A stretch of 64,000 bases of DNA from Cupriavidus basilensis (lineage in GTDB: Bacteria > Pseudomonadota > Gammaproteobacteria > Burkholderiales > Burkholderiaceae), in the NCBI RefSeq assembly GCF_000832305.1, contig NZ_CP010536.1, forward strand, positions 2,356,001 to 2,420,000, in the 5' to 3' direction. Made by a program: the position numbers and the translations under genes. The notes under the pieces are model-generated. The model was not told where the DNA came from and made no database searches. It saw only the letters and a program-made list of their open reading frames with translations. Below, piece after piece: positions 1-8,967 of this stretch. The stretch's first letter is position 1. Every line of letters begins with the position of its first letter.

Positions 1-792
1 TGGCGTCACGGTGACCGCATCACCCGCTTCGAAGCCGCTGCCGGCAGCCACCCCGCCAGGCAACGCTGCCGGATCGGCGTACCGTGCCACCTCCAGCGCC
101 GACGCCGCGCTGACCACCCGCACCGTGCCATGGCCAAAGGCCTTCATGCGCGCATACCAGGCTTGCACCGCCGGATACGCATCCAGCAGCCTGGCCAGCT
201 CGCTGGCGCGCTGGATGAACCAGACATTGTGGTACAGCGAAAAATCCGCCACCGACAGCTCGGCCCCGGCCACATGCGCCACGCCTGCATTAAATTGCTG
301 CTCGAGCCGCCCGAAGGTTTCCTGCAGCATGGCGATGGCCTCGGGCAGCGGCATGCGCAGCGCATTGGTATCGCCACGCATGGCCTTGCGATCTGCCGAG
401 AAAGCCTGCATTTGCGCCGGCGTGAGGTGGCCCAGCATGCTTTGCGCGCCGGCCGGCTGGAACAGGTAGGTGACGGCGGCGGTAAACAGCGCGGTATCGA
501 TCCAGCCAGCGACCAGGCGCGTGGTGGCGGCTTGCGCGGCAGGATAGAGCGGGCACGCGGGCGCCGCGCTGTCGATCACCTCGCAGATCAACGCGGTGTC
601 GCAATAGATGTCGGCCCCCACCTGCAGGATCGGGGTGCGGCGGTAGCCGCCGGTCAGCGCCACCACGTCTGGCTTGGGCATGATGGGCGGGATTTCCACC
701 GCTTGCCACGCCAGGCCCTTCGCGCCCATCAGCAGGCGGATCTTCTCGGAGAACGGCGACGTTGCGTACTGGTGAAGGATAAGGTCTGCCAT
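1..792 (-). CDS. Glutathione S-transferase family protein (3' end beyond the window)
   Basis: The reading frame opens at the ATG at 792 and runs without a stop to base 1, so 264 codons are visible and the C-terminus is cut off. The N-terminus has the thioredoxin-like GST fold pattern: a short beta strand, the SPFSEKIR segment where the catalytic Ser/Cys helix begins, the IPPIMPKP cis-Pro region, and a GGYRRTPILQ then DTALI stretch typical of the glutathione-binding loop. The rest is helical, as in a GST C-terminal domain. GSTs conjugate or reduce substrates with glutathione in the cytosol; the substrate here cannot be told. It is the last visible gene of the minus-strand acyl-CoA block and lies about 200 bases after the SDR gene, so it may be transcribed separately. 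The family call is firm, the function open. Confidence 0.85.
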   Translation of the reverse strand, partial: MADLILHQYATSPFSEKIRLLMGAKGLAWQAVEIPPIMPKPDVVALTGGYRRTPILQVGADIYCDTALICEVIDSAAPACPLYPAAQAATTRLVAGWIDTALFTAAVTYLFQPAGAQSMLGHLTPAQMQAFSADRKAMRGDTNALRMPLPEAIAMLQETFGRLEQQFNAGVAHVAGAELSVADFSLYHNVWFIQRASELARLLDAYPAVQAWYARMKAFGHGTVRVVSAASALEVARYADPAALPGGVAAGSGFEAGDAVTVTP

Positions 793-998
793 GGTGTCGG
801 AATCGCTTGTGTTGCCAGTCTGAAGCCAATCTATCGCCAATCTATAACCAGATTGAACTCAGGCTGAAATTTCTCTTATGCCTGCTGCCGGTGCGTCGGG
901 CGGATGCCGCCACGGCTATCAGCAAGGCGCGTGCCTGTTATTGCTCGATCTCTTCTGTCACGCCGTCGTGCTGCCACGCTCTCACGCTCTCAACCGCA

Positions 999-1820
999 CT
1001 ACCGCCCCGTTTGCTTCAGCGCCTTGAGCGCCATGTTCTCGACCAGGCGCGGCGCCAGCAGCTTAAGCCACAGCCCAAGCCGGCCCTTGCCGGTCATCAC
1101 CAGTTCGCGCTTGCGCGCGGCCATGGCTGCCAGCATCTGGCGCGCGCATTCCTGCGCGCTCATGGCCCCCTCCTCGCGCAGCCGGCTCTCGCCCAGTGGG
1201 CGGCCGTCGGGGCCGAAGCCATTGACGCGTGTATCGGTCGCCACCACGCCGGGGAACACCACGCACACATCCACGCCGGAGCCGCGCAGCTCGGCCCGCA
1301 GCGCCTCGCAGAATCCCGCCAGCGCGAACTTACTGGCCGAGTAGGCGGTACGGCCCGGCACGCCGATCTTGCCAGCCAGGCTGGACACCGCCACCATCAG
1401 GCCGCCGCGCTCGCGCAGGTGCGGCAGCGCCTCGCGCGTGCACCACATGGCGCCGAAGTAGTTCACGCGCATGACTTGCTCGTAGTAGCTGTAGTCCGAT
1501 ACCTGTTCGAAGTAGCCGTGGGCGGACACGCCGGCATTGTTGACCAGCACGTCGAGCCCGCCATACTGCGCCACCACCGTGGCCACCAGCCGCCGGCAGT
1601 CAAACTCGTCGGACACGTCGACGCGCCACACGCCGACGTCGGCGGCCGGGTGCTGGCGGCGGATGCGCTCCGCCAGCGCCTGCAGCAGGTCGACACGGCG
1701 CGCCGCCAGCGCAAGCCGTGCACCCTGGCGCGCCAGCAGCAGGGCCAGTTCGGCGCCAATGCCGTCGGACGCGCCGGTGATCAGCACGACCTTGCCAGTG
1801 AATGGAGCAAAGGCGGCCAT
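999..1820 (-). CDS. SDR family oxidoreductase
   Basis: A 273-residue classical short-chain dehydrogenase. The Rossmann motif TGASDGIG is at residues 15-22, NNAG at 94-97, catalytic Ser near 146, and the YSASK active site gives Tyr160 and Lys164. It should reduce or oxidise a carbonyl/alcohol with NAD(P)H in the cytosol. The ATG at 1820 is preferred over an upstream in-frame ATG at 1907 because the extra 29 residues overlap the preceding aldolase gene and look like out-of-frame sequence, whereas MAAFAPFTGKVVLITG is a normal SDR start. Only 4 bases separate it from the aldolase stop, which suggests translational coupling. The substrate is unknown; the setting suggests a hydroxyacyl or lipid-derived compound. 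Confidence 0.9.
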   Translation of the reverse strand: MAAFAPFTGKVVLITGASDGIGAELALLLARQGARLALAARRVDLLQALAERIRRQHPAADVGVWRVDVSDEFDCRRLVATVVAQYGGLDVLVNNAGVSAHGYFEQVSDYSYYEQVMRVNYFGAMWCTREALPHLRERGGLMVAVSSLAGKIGVPGRTAYSASKFALAGFCEALRAELRGSGVDVCVVFPGVVATDTRVNGFGPDGRPLGESRLREEGAMSAQECARQMLAAMAARKRELVMTGKGRLGLWLKLLAPRLVENMALKALKQTGR

Positions 1821-1824
1821 GACT

Positions 1825-2679
1825 TCAATCCAGCAGGTCGGGCTGTTCCTTGACGATGCGGGCATACAGCGGCTGGAACTGGAACCAGCCCGCCTGCGCA
1901 GTGCCAACGATCGAGTACGCCTGGCGCGCCGCGGCGTCGGAGATCACCTTCAGCGGCGCATTGGTGCGCCCGGCGGCGGCCTCGGCCAGCAACTGCACCT
2001 GGCATGAGCGCTCCATGGTGATGAACCACCAGGCGGCTTCGTCCACCGTCTTGCCCACCGTCAGCAGGCCATGGTTCTGCAGGATCGCGGCCTTGTTGCC
2101 GCCCAGCGCGTTGGCGATGCGCTGGCCTTCGTCCAACTCCACCACCACGCCGCCGAAATCGTCGTAGAGGGCATGGTCGTTGTAGAAGGCGCACACGTCC
2201 TGCGTCAGCGGGTCGAGCGTGCGGCCCAGCGTGGACCAGGCACGGCCATAGGTGCTATGCGAGTGCGCGGCGGCGACCGCATCCTCACGGGTCTGGTGCA
2301 CGCGCGAATGGATGGCGAAGGCCGCGGCGTTGACCGGGTAGTCGCCCTCCACCACGTCGCCATGGTGATCGCAGCGGATCAGGTTGGACACCTTGACCTG
2401 GCTGAAATGCACGCCGAACGGGTTGACCCAGAACGTATCCGGGAACTCGGGATCGCGCGCGGTGATGTGGCCGGCCACGCCCTCGTCAAAGCCGAACTTG
2501 GAAAACAGCCGGAAGGCCGCGGCCAGCCGCTGCTTGCGGTGCAGGCGCTCCTCTGCCGGTGTATCGAACTTCGGCGGGCGCGGCAGTACGCGGTACTTGG
2601 CCTTGACCGCTTCGGACAGGCCGGCGGCCATTTCGTCCTGGTCGGCCTGGGGCCTGGTGCTTTGTGCAGGGGCATTCAT
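1825..2679 (-). CDS. Class II aldolase/adducin family protein
   Basis: A 284-residue protein of the class II aldolase/adducin fold. The metal-ligand pattern is visible as AAHSHSTYGRAWS in the middle and NHGLLTVGKTVDEAAWWF further on, as expected for Zn/Fe-binding sugar-phosphate aldolase relatives. The start at 2679 has a good AAGGAGA ribosome site; the longer frame from 2736 would add 19 residues and hide this site. Members of this subfamily with an N-terminal extension are usually annotated only as class II aldolase family proteins and often sit in catabolic operons. It lies between the MDR oxidoreductase and the SDR gene. No substrate can be assigned. Confidence 0.88.
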   Translation of the reverse strand: MNAPAQSTRPQADQDEMAAGLSEAVKAKYRVLPRPPKFDTPAEERLHRKQRLAAAFRLFSKFGFDEGVAGHITARDPEFPDTFWVNPFGVHFSQVKVSNLIRCDHHGDVVEGDYPVNAAAFAIHSRVHQTREDAVAAAHSHSTYGRAWSTLGRTLDPLTQDVCAFYNDHALYDDFGGVVVELDEGQRIANALGGNKAAILQNHGLLTVGKTVDEAAWWFITMERSCQVQLLAEAAAGRTNAPLKVISDAAARQAYSIVGTAQAGWFQFQPLYARIVKEQPDLLD

Positions 2680-2744
2680 GGGGAATCTCCTTGATTGACC
2701 GCTGCCGCGCGCAGGCATCGAGGCGGCGCGCGGCAACTACGGAC

Positions 2745-3755
2745 TTAAACCAGCTTGACCAGTTGCTTGCCGAAATTCTTGCCCTTGAGCAGGCCCATGA
2801 ACGCTTCCGGCGCGCTCGCCAGGCCTTGCGCGACGCTCTCGCGGAACTTGAGCTTGCCTTGCGCCACCGCGGTGCCCAGCTCTTGCAGCGCTTGCGGCCA
2901 CACGTCCATGTGCTCGGACACGATAAAGCCTTCCACGGTCAGGCGCGACACCAGGATCAGCTGCGGGTTCTTCAGCGGCATCGGCTGGCCATCGTAGCCG
3001 GCGATCATGCCGCAGATGGCGATGCGCCCAAAGGCGTTCATGCGGGCGAGCACGGTGTCGAGGATCTCGCCGCCGACGTTCTCGAAGTAGCCATCCACGC
3101 CGTCCGGGGTGGCTTCCTTGAACATCGTGTACAGCGCCTTGCTGTCCTTGGCCGCCTTGTAGTCGACACAGGCATCGAAGCCGAGTTCATTGACCACGTA
3201 GTCGCACTTGTCCTTGCCGCCGGCAAAGCCGACCACGCGGCAGCCCTGGAGCTTGGCCAGCTGGCCCACCACGCTGCCGACCGCGCCGGAGGCCGCGCTC
3301 ACCACGATGGTCTTGCCGGCCTTCGGCTGGATGATCTTGTTCAGGCCATACCAGGCCGTGACGCCGGGCATGCCGACCGAGCCGAGGTAGGCCGACAGCG
3401 GAATATGGGTGGTATCGACCTTCTGGATGCCGATGCCATTGGTGACGCCCATTTCCTGCCAGCCGAACATGCCGACCACCTTGTCGCCGACTGCGTACTT
3501 GGGGTTCTTCGTCGCCACGATCTCGCCAACCGTGCCGCCGATCATCACGTCGCCCAGCGGCTGCGGGGTAGCGTACGACTTGCCTTCGTTCATGCGGCCG
3601 CGCATATACGGATCGAGCGACAGGAAATGATTGCGGACCAGCACCTCGCCTTCGCCGATCTCGGGCACAGGCACCTCTTCCAGGCGGAAGTTGTCAGGGG
3701 TCACGGCGCCGGTGGGACGCGATGCCAAGACGATGCGCTTGTAGGTGTTCGACAT
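2745..3755 (-). CDS. NADP-dependent MDR oxidoreductase (CurA / prostaglandin-reductase type)
   Basis: A 336-residue medium-chain dehydrogenase/reductase of the zinc-free leukotriene B4 12-hydroxydehydrogenase / curcumin reductase group. Seen: the N-terminal segment FLSLDPYMRGRM that marks this group, the AASGAVGS nucleotide-binding loop replacing the usual GxGxxG, and the FENVGGEILD motif. These enzymes reduce the C=C bond of alpha,beta-unsaturated ketones or aldehydes with NADPH. In this operon it could handle reactive enones from lipid breakdown, but that is inference. The length is typical of the family. Confidence 0.92.
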   Translation of the reverse strand: MSNTYKRIVLASRPTGAVTPDNFRLEEVPVPEIGEGEVLVRNHFLSLDPYMRGRMNEGKSYATPQPLGDVMIGGTVGEIVATKNPKYAVGDKVVGMFGWQEMGVTNGIGIQKVDTTHIPLSAYLGSVGMPGVTAWYGLNKIIQPKAGKTIVVSAASGAVGSVVGQLAKLQGCRVVGFAGGKDKCDYVVNELGFDACVDYKAAKDSKALYTMFKEATPDGVDGYFENVGGEILDTVLARMNAFGRIAICGMIAGYDGQPMPLKNPQLILVSRLTVEGFIVSEHMDVWPQALQELGTAVAQGKLKFRESVAQGLASAPEAFMGLLKGKNFGKQLVKLV

Positions 3756-3841
3756 GATGGCTTCCTTACAGTGAAATGGACAAGGACACTCGCCCTTTGT
3801 CGCTCGTTGTCGTTCGTTGTGGGTAGTTGCCAGCTAGCTGG

Positions 3842-5239
3842 TCAGCTTGCCGGCTTGTTTGGTAATTTCATCAATGACAGCGCCAGTGCCCGATACGCGC
3901 GATGCGTGACGGGGTCGTTGGCGCCGTTGGCGGCGATGGGATGCGAGGCGTAGCGCACGATGGTGAGCTCCGCCTTGGGATCGACGTAGATACGCTGGCC
4001 GTGGATGCCGCGCGCCTCGAACACGCCGTGGTCGTCGTTCGAGACCCACCACATCGAGCGGTAGCTCCAGCCGGGCAAGGTGGCATAGCCAGCCTTGGCA
4101 AACTTGCCGGGATCGCCGCCGCGGCGGATGTCCGCCACCACTTCGGCCGGGATGACCTGCCGGCCATTGAAGCGGCCGCCGTTGCGCATGGTCTCGCCAA
4201 AGCGGGCCAGGTCGCGCAGCGTAGTGTTCAGGCCGCCGCCACCGGACTCGCTGCCGATGCTGTCCACCATGAAGTAGGCATCGTTCTCCGCGCCCATTTT
4301 TTGCCAGACGCGCTCGGAGAGCAGCCTGGCCAGCGACTGCCCGGACACGCGCTTGACGATCCAGGCCAGGACTTCGGCATTGACCGTCTTGTAGGCGAAG
4401 ACCTGGTCATGCTCGCCGTCCTTCTTCAAGGTGGCCAGGAATTCGTAGAACGTCCTGGGTCCGGCATAGCCGGGCTCGAGCGGCATCATGCCGCCGGCGC
4501 GGCTGTAGTCCCAGATCTCGGCCTTGGGATCGGCGTAATTCTCCGAGTACTTGACGCCCACCGTCATGTCCATGACTTCGCGCACGGTCGCATCGCCGTA
4601 GGCGGTGCCCGCCATCTCCGGCAGGTAGCGCGTAACGGGCGCGGCGGGGTCCAGCTTGCCGTCCGCCACCAGCATGGCGGCCAGCGTGCCGACGAAGGAC
4701 TTGGTGACCGACATGGCGATGTGCGGCGTATGGTCGTCCAGCGCGCCGAAGTACTTCTCATAGACGATCCGGCCCTTGTGCATCACCAGGATGCCGTCGG
4801 TATAGGTCAGGCCGAGCATGTCGCTGAACGTGCGGCGGGTGCCGTCGGCATCGGTAAACGGCACGCCACCGATATCGCGCTCGGCACGCGGCAGTGCCGA
4901 AACCGGGCCGCGCCCGTGCCAGACCGAGGCCGTCGGGACCAGTTCGCGGATATGCGAAAAGCTCCAGCGCGTGCGCGGAAAGCCGTTGCTGGCAGGGGTG
5001 AAGCTGATGACCTTGGCGGCTGCGGGAGGAAAGCCCTGCATCCAGCCCGCCGCGACGGGATCGGTGGCGGCCGCGTCCGGGAACACCGGCGCGGCAGGCG
5101 CCGCAACCGGCGCGCCGGCCGAAGGAACAGGTGCATTCTGGGCTTGGCCCGGCTGATACATGGCAAGGGCTCCTGCGCCGAAGGCGGCGAGCACGGTCAG
5201 TTTCAATCGCCGCGTGGCGGCAATCCGTTCAAACAGCAT
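3842..5239 (-). CDS. Serine hydrolase, beta-lactamase/class C-like (family VIII esterase or NylB-like)
   Basis: A 465-residue protein with an N-terminal hydrophobic segment (about residues 13-28), so probably exported or membrane-tethered, then an Ala/Pro-rich linker. The active-site SxxK motif is SVTK at residues 177-180, in a context (HIAMSVTKSFVGTLAAMLV) typical of beta-lactamase-fold esterases and 6-aminohexanoate-dimer hydrolase relatives; a YSEN segment follows as the likely catalytic Tyr region. It would hydrolyse an ester or amide in the periplasm. The start is supported by GGAGACA just upstream. It sits in a lipid-catabolic operon, which favours an esterase role. Penicillin-binding or true beta-lactamase activity seems less likely. 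Confidence 0.88.
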   Translation of the reverse strand: MLFERIAATRRLKLTVLAAFGAGALAMYQPGQAQNAPVPSAGAPVAAPAAPVFPDAAATDPVAAGWMQGFPPAAAKVISFTPASNGFPRTRWSFSHIRELVPTASVWHGRGPVSALPRAERDIGGVPFTDADGTRRTFSDMLGLTYTDGILVMHKGRIVYEKYFGALDDHTPHIAMSVTKSFVGTLAAMLVADGKLDPAAPVTRYLPEMAGTAYGDATVREVMDMTVGVKYSENYADPKAEIWDYSRAGGMMPLEPGYAGPRTFYEFLATLKKDGEHDQVFAYKTVNAEVLAWIVKRVSGQSLARLLSERVWQKMGAENDAYFMVDSIGSESGGGGLNTTLRDLARFGETMRNGGRFNGRQVIPAEVVADIRRGGDPGKFAKAGYATLPGWSYRSMWWVSNDDHGVFEARGIHGQRIYVDPKAELTIVRYASHPIAANGANDPVTHRAYRALALSLMKLPNKPAS

Positions 5240-5335
5240 CTTGTCTCCTTTTTTTTGTTTTACAGCTGCTGCGCGCCGCCGGCTCTGGCGGCCCTGCCGG
5301 TCTTATGGCTGATATCCCTTCTCCGTCCCGCGGCC

Positions 5336-5779
5336 TCAGCCGTCCGCGCCGGTATCCGAAGCGCCGCTTGCCGCCCGCTGCGGCGGCACGCGCTTGACGA
5401 ACTTGAACGTGCCCGACCCGCGCGACACGGTCTTGCCATCGGCGTCGACGATCTCCGCCTCGCAAAAAGCCATGGTGCTGGTACGGTGCACGCACAGGCC
5501 GCGCGCGATGAGCTTGCCGCGGCCGGGCGCCATGAAACTGGTCTTCATCTCGATGGTCACCACCCCGCGGCCATCGGGATCGGCGCCGCGACCGGCGATG
5601 GCCATGGCCACGTCGAGCAGCGTCATCAGCACGCCGCCATGGGCCATGTCCCAGCTGTTCTGGTGACGCGTTTCCAGCGCCAGTTCGATCTCGCTGCCCT
5701 CCTTGTCCATGCGGGTGCATTGCACGCCGAGATCGGCAAGGAAAGGAATCTTGAGGGGAAATCCGTTGGTTTTGGTCAT
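5336..5779 (-). CDS. PaaI-type hotdog-fold acyl-CoA thioesterase
   Basis: A 147-residue single-domain hotdog protein. The AHGGVLMTLLDVAMAIAG segment carries the HGG motif and the following hot-dog helix, and VVTIEMKTSFMAPGRG is the typical beta strand after it. It should hydrolyse acyl-CoA thioesters in the cytosol. It lies 96 bases after the serine hydrolase start and 90 bases from the SDR stop in the same direction, so it is probably part of the operon and would recycle CoA or relieve dead-end acyl-CoAs. Chain-length preference is not visible from the sequence. Confidence 0.9.
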   Translation of the reverse strand: MTKTNGFPLKIPFLADLGVQCTRMDKEGSEIELALETRHQNSWDMAHGGVLMTLLDVAMAIAGRGADPDGRGVVTIEMKTSFMAPGRGKLIARGLCVHRTSTMAFCEAEIVDADGKTVSRGSGTFKFVKRVPPQRAASGASDTGADG

Positions 5780-5869
5780 GATTGCTAGTGTGGCGAAGAC
5801 GATACGGCTGGCCGGCCGGCGCGGCGGAACGCCCGCCCCGCATGAGCCAACCGCATTGGAGCATGGACT

Positions 5870-6652
5870 TTATACCGCGCTCACGCCGCCATCCACCGCC
5901 AGCACCTGGCCGGTGATGTGCTTGCCGGCGGCGCTGGCAAACAGCAGCGCCGCGCCCTTCAGGTCTTCGTCGTCACCCAGCCGGTGCAGCGGTACCGATG
6001 CGCACATGGCCTCCACCCCAAGGCGGTCCAGCGAGCCCTGCGTCATCTTGGAGGGGAAGAAGCCCGGCGCCAGCGCGTTCACCGTGATATTGTGCTCGCC
6101 CCACTCGGCCGCCAGCGTGCGGGTGAAGTTCACCACCGCGCCCTTGGAGGTGTTGTAGGCAATGGTTTCCATCGATCCCGGCGGGTTGCCCGCCAGGCCG
6201 GCGATGGAGGCCACGTTGATGATGCGGCCATAGCGGCGCGGAATCATCGACAGCTTGCCGATGCGCTGCGACAGCAGGAACACGCCGCGGATATTCAGGT
6301 TCATCACCTTGTCCCACGCTTCTACCGGGTGATCTTCGGCAGGCGCGCCCCACGTGGCGCCGGCATTGTTGACCAGGATGTCGATATGGCCCAGCTTGGC
6401 CAGGGCCTCGTCGGCCAGGCGCACGATATCCGCATCGCGCGCGCCGTCGGCGGCGATCCACTCGGCATCAATGCCCAGCGCCTTGAGGTGGGCTTGCGCC
6501 GCTTGCAGCTCATCGGCCTTGCGCGCCGACAGCACGATGCGCGCGCCCTGCTCGCCAAGCGCTTCGGCGATCTGCAGGCCAAGCCCGCGCGAGCCGCCGG
6601 TGATCAGTGCCGTCTTGCCCGTCAGGTCGAACAATTGCTGGATGGTGTTCAT
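5870..6652 (-). CDS. SDR family oxidoreductase (beta-oxidation-operon member)
   Basis: A 260-residue classical SDR with TGGSRGLG at residues 18-25, NNAG at 95-98, Ser149 and the YNTSK active site (Tyr166, Lys170). The start at 6652 has GGAGACACC directly upstream; a longer open frame to 6937 runs through the acyl-CoA dehydrogenase gene and is not credible. It lies 70 bases after the acyl-CoA dehydrogenase stop. Homologues in such operons are often annotated as 3-oxoacyl or gluconate-type dehydrogenases; a 3-hydroxyacyl or secondary alcohol substrate is plausible but not shown. Confidence 0.92.
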   Translation of the reverse strand: MNTIQQLFDLTGKTALITGGSRGLGLQIAEALGEQGARIVLSARKADELQAAQAHLKALGIDAEWIAADGARDADIVRLADEALAKLGHIDILVNNAGATWGAPAEDHPVEAWDKVMNLNIRGVFLLSQRIGKLSMIPRRYGRIINVASIAGLAGNPPGSMETIAYNTSKGAVVNFTRTLAAEWGEHNITVNALAPGFFPSKMTQGSLDRLGVEAMCASVPLHRLGDDEDLKGAALLFASAAGKHITGQVLAVDGGVSAV

Positions 6653-6722
6653 GGTGTCTCCCGATTGGTTTTGACGCGCGCAGCAAGGTGCGCGCGCTCG
6701 ATGATCTTGTGCCGGGCGCCGG

Positions 6723-8573
6723 TCAGAACCAGGCGTCCTGCATATCCAGCGTGGTGCGGTCCAGCGACGCCAGCAGGTCGAGCTGCGGGCCCACCTTGGG
6801 CAACTCCCAGCGGAAGAAATACGCCGCTGCCGCCAGCTTGCCGCGATAGAAGTCCTGGTCCTCCTGGCTCCTGGCGCCAGCAAGCGCGGCCTGCGCCACC
6901 AGTTCCTGCTCCAGCCACGTCCACGACAGCACGACATGACCGAAGGCCTCCAGGTAGACCGAGGCGTTGGCCAGCGTCACCGTGGCGTCGCCCGCCGCCC
7001 ACAACGCCTGCGTGACTTGCGCCACGCGCTTGACGGCGGCGCCCAGCGCCTTGGCGTGGCTACCCAGCTCGGCATCGCCGCTGGCCAGGGCGCGGCCGAT
7101 GGTGGCCTGGATCTCTTCGCCCAGCACGTTGAAGGCCGCGCCGTCCTTCATCACCACCTTGCGGCCCAGCAGGTCCAGGCCCTGGATGCCGTGCGTGCCT
7201 TCATGGATCGGGTTGAGGCGGTTGTCGCGGTAGAACTGCTCGACGTTGTATTCGCGGGTGTAGCCGTAGCCGCCATGCACCTGGATGGCCAGGTTGTTGG
7301 CTTCCAGGCACCACTGCGACGGCCAGCTCTTGGCGATGGGCGTGAGGATATCGAGCAGCAGTGCCAGGCGTTCATGCTCCGCACCCTCCGCCGCACGCTC
7401 CTGGTCCACCAGTTGCGCGCAATACAGGTTGAGCGCCAGGCCGCCTTCCACATAGCTCTTCTGCGCCAGCAGCATGCGGCGGATGTCCGCATGCTCGACC
7501 AGCCGCACCTGCGGGCTGGCCGGATCCTTGCCCCCAGGGCCGATCGGGCGGCCTTGCGGGCGGTTGCGCGCGTAGTCGACCGAGTGCAGGTAGCCGGTAT
7601 AGCCCAGCATGACTGCGCCCAGGCCAACGCCGATGCGGGCCTCGTTCATCATATGGAACATGCAGGCCAGGCCCTTGTGCGCCTCGCCCACCAGGTAACC
7701 AATGGCACCCGCCTTGCCGCCCGGTTTGTACTTCATGCCTTCGCCGAAGTTCAGCAGGCAGTTGGTGGTGCCGCGATAGCCCATCTTGTGGTTCAGACCG
7801 GCCAGCACCACGTCGTTGTGCTCCCCCAGGCTGCCGTCTGCGTTGACCAGGTACTTCGGCACGATAAACAGCGAGATGCCCTTCACGCCCGGGATCAGCT
7901 TGCCGTCCGGGCCGGGGATCTTGGCCAGCACGAGGTGGACGATATTGTCGGAGAGCTCATGCTCGCCGGCCGAAATCCACATCTTGTTGCCGCGCAGGCG
8001 GTATTGCTGGCCGAGCGGCGATTCGCCCTCATAGTCGGCGCGCGTGGTGATGTCCGACAGCGACGAGCCGGCCTGCGGCTCGGACAGGCACATGGTGCCG
8101 AAAAAGCGGCCTTCCATTTCCGGCTTGACGAAGGTCTCCACCTGCGCCGGCGTGCCGTGCGTGAGCAGCAGGTTGGCGTTGCCGATGGTCAGGAAGGGGT
8201 AGGAACTGGTGCCGACGTTGGCGCCCTTGAAGTAGGCAAAGCCGGCCTTCTCCACCACCACGGGCAGTTGCATGCCGCCGATGTCGTAGTCCTGCCCGGC
8301 GGCCATCAGGCCAGCCTCGCAGAAGGCCTTCAGCGCAGTCTTGACCTCGGGGATGATGCTGACGGTCTCGCCGTCGAAATGCGGCTCTTGCTGGTCGTTC
8401 TTCTTGTTATGCGGCGCGAACAGGTCGGCGGCGATCTTCTCGCAGGTATCGAGCGCGGCGTCGAAGGTCTCGCGGGAATGGTCGGCGTAGCGCGGAATGC
8501 GGGTCAGCCCCTCGACCTTGAGCCATTCGTACAGCACGAAGTTCAGGTCACGGCGGGAAAGGATCAGCGACAT
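6723..8573 (-). CDS. Acyl-CoA dehydrogenase with extended C-terminal domain (FadE/DmdC-like)
   Basis: A 616-residue flavoprotein, longer than the usual 380-400-residue acyl-CoA dehydrogenases. It matches the subgroup that has a short N-terminal leader (MSLILSRRDLNFVLYEWLKV) and an extra C-terminal helical domain, as in DmdC and many Burkholderiales FadE paralogues. Seen: TMCLSEPQAGSSLSDI for FAD/substrate binding, KMWISAGEHELSDNIVHLVLAKIPG, and GGYGYTREYNVEQFYRDNR near the active site. It introduces the alpha,beta double bond of acyl-CoA, passing electrons to ETF. Its position with thiolase and FadB-type genes supports fatty-acid beta-oxidation. Confidence 0.95.
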   Translation of the reverse strand: MSLILSRRDLNFVLYEWLKVEGLTRIPRYADHSRETFDAALDTCEKIAADLFAPHNKKNDQQEPHFDGETVSIIPEVKTALKAFCEAGLMAAGQDYDIGGMQLPVVVEKAGFAYFKGANVGTSSYPFLTIGNANLLLTHGTPAQVETFVKPEMEGRFFGTMCLSEPQAGSSLSDITTRADYEGESPLGQQYRLRGNKMWISAGEHELSDNIVHLVLAKIPGPDGKLIPGVKGISLFIVPKYLVNADGSLGEHNDVVLAGLNHKMGYRGTTNCLLNFGEGMKYKPGGKAGAIGYLVGEAHKGLACMFHMMNEARIGVGLGAVMLGYTGYLHSVDYARNRPQGRPIGPGGKDPASPQVRLVEHADIRRMLLAQKSYVEGGLALNLYCAQLVDQERAAEGAEHERLALLLDILTPIAKSWPSQWCLEANNLAIQVHGGYGYTREYNVEQFYRDNRLNPIHEGTHGIQGLDLLGRKVVMKDGAAFNVLGEEIQATIGRALASGDAELGSHAKALGAAVKRVAQVTQALWAAGDATVTLANASVYLEAFGHVVLSWTWLEQELVAQAALAGARSQEDQDFYRGKLAAAAYFFRWELPKVGPQLDLLASLDRTTLDMQDAWF

Positions 8574-8773
8574 GGCAGGAAACGGCTCCCAGACTGAAAG
8601 GGAAATTCAAAGATGCGCGACCCGGCGGCGGCTGCATCAACTGCAAGCCTCGCGGCGGGGATCGTCGCTGTCTCCACAACGGCACGCTCTCGTGGCGCAC
8701 CGCGAATTCTGTATCTCTAAATGGCGCGGGGAAAGAAAAAGGCGCTCGCGCGCCCGTCTCTTTCCTGCCGTGC

Positions 8774-8953
8774 TCAGCTACCTTCGCCCAGGCGGGCGAT
8801 CAGCGTGTCGCCGATCGCCGGACGCAGGTAGTTGATCTTGTACTCGGAGGTCGCCACCGGCGCGGCCAGATCGGCGCCGACCATCACCGAGAAGGGCTGG
8901 CTGGCCAGCACCTCCCGGCCATGGGCCAGCATCGGGTCGGCGGAATCGCTCAC
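8774..8953 (-). pseudogene. Remnant of a PaaI-type thioesterase with internal deletion
   Basis: A short open frame from a GTG at 8953 (59 residues; an ATG also occurs at 8932). The first part, AHGREVLASQPFSVMVGADL, matches the N-terminus of PaaI-type thioesterases. It is then joined directly to TSEYKINYLRPAIGDTLIAR, which in intact proteins lies after the HGG active-site loop and its helix. About 45-50 residues with the catalytic centre are missing, and the C-terminus stops at once with LGEGS. Intact members have about 145 residues. It starts 14 bases after the thiolase stop, the position where a functional thioesterase gene would be expected. The frame has stayed open, so a small product could be made, but it cannot be an active hotdog enzyme. 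Confidence 0.7.
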
Positions 8954-8967
8954 GGTACCGGGCCGCC

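Noticed and set aside
3902..5788. 628-codon plus-strand frame opposite the serine hydrolase
   Set aside because: A shadow of the minus-strand serine hydrolase and thioesterase genes, with low-complexity His/Arg/Gly/Ala composition and no start signal.
6936..8597. 553-codon plus-strand frame opposite the acyl-CoA dehydrogenase
   Set aside because: An antisense shadow of a clear acyl-CoA dehydrogenase; no domain or ribosome site.
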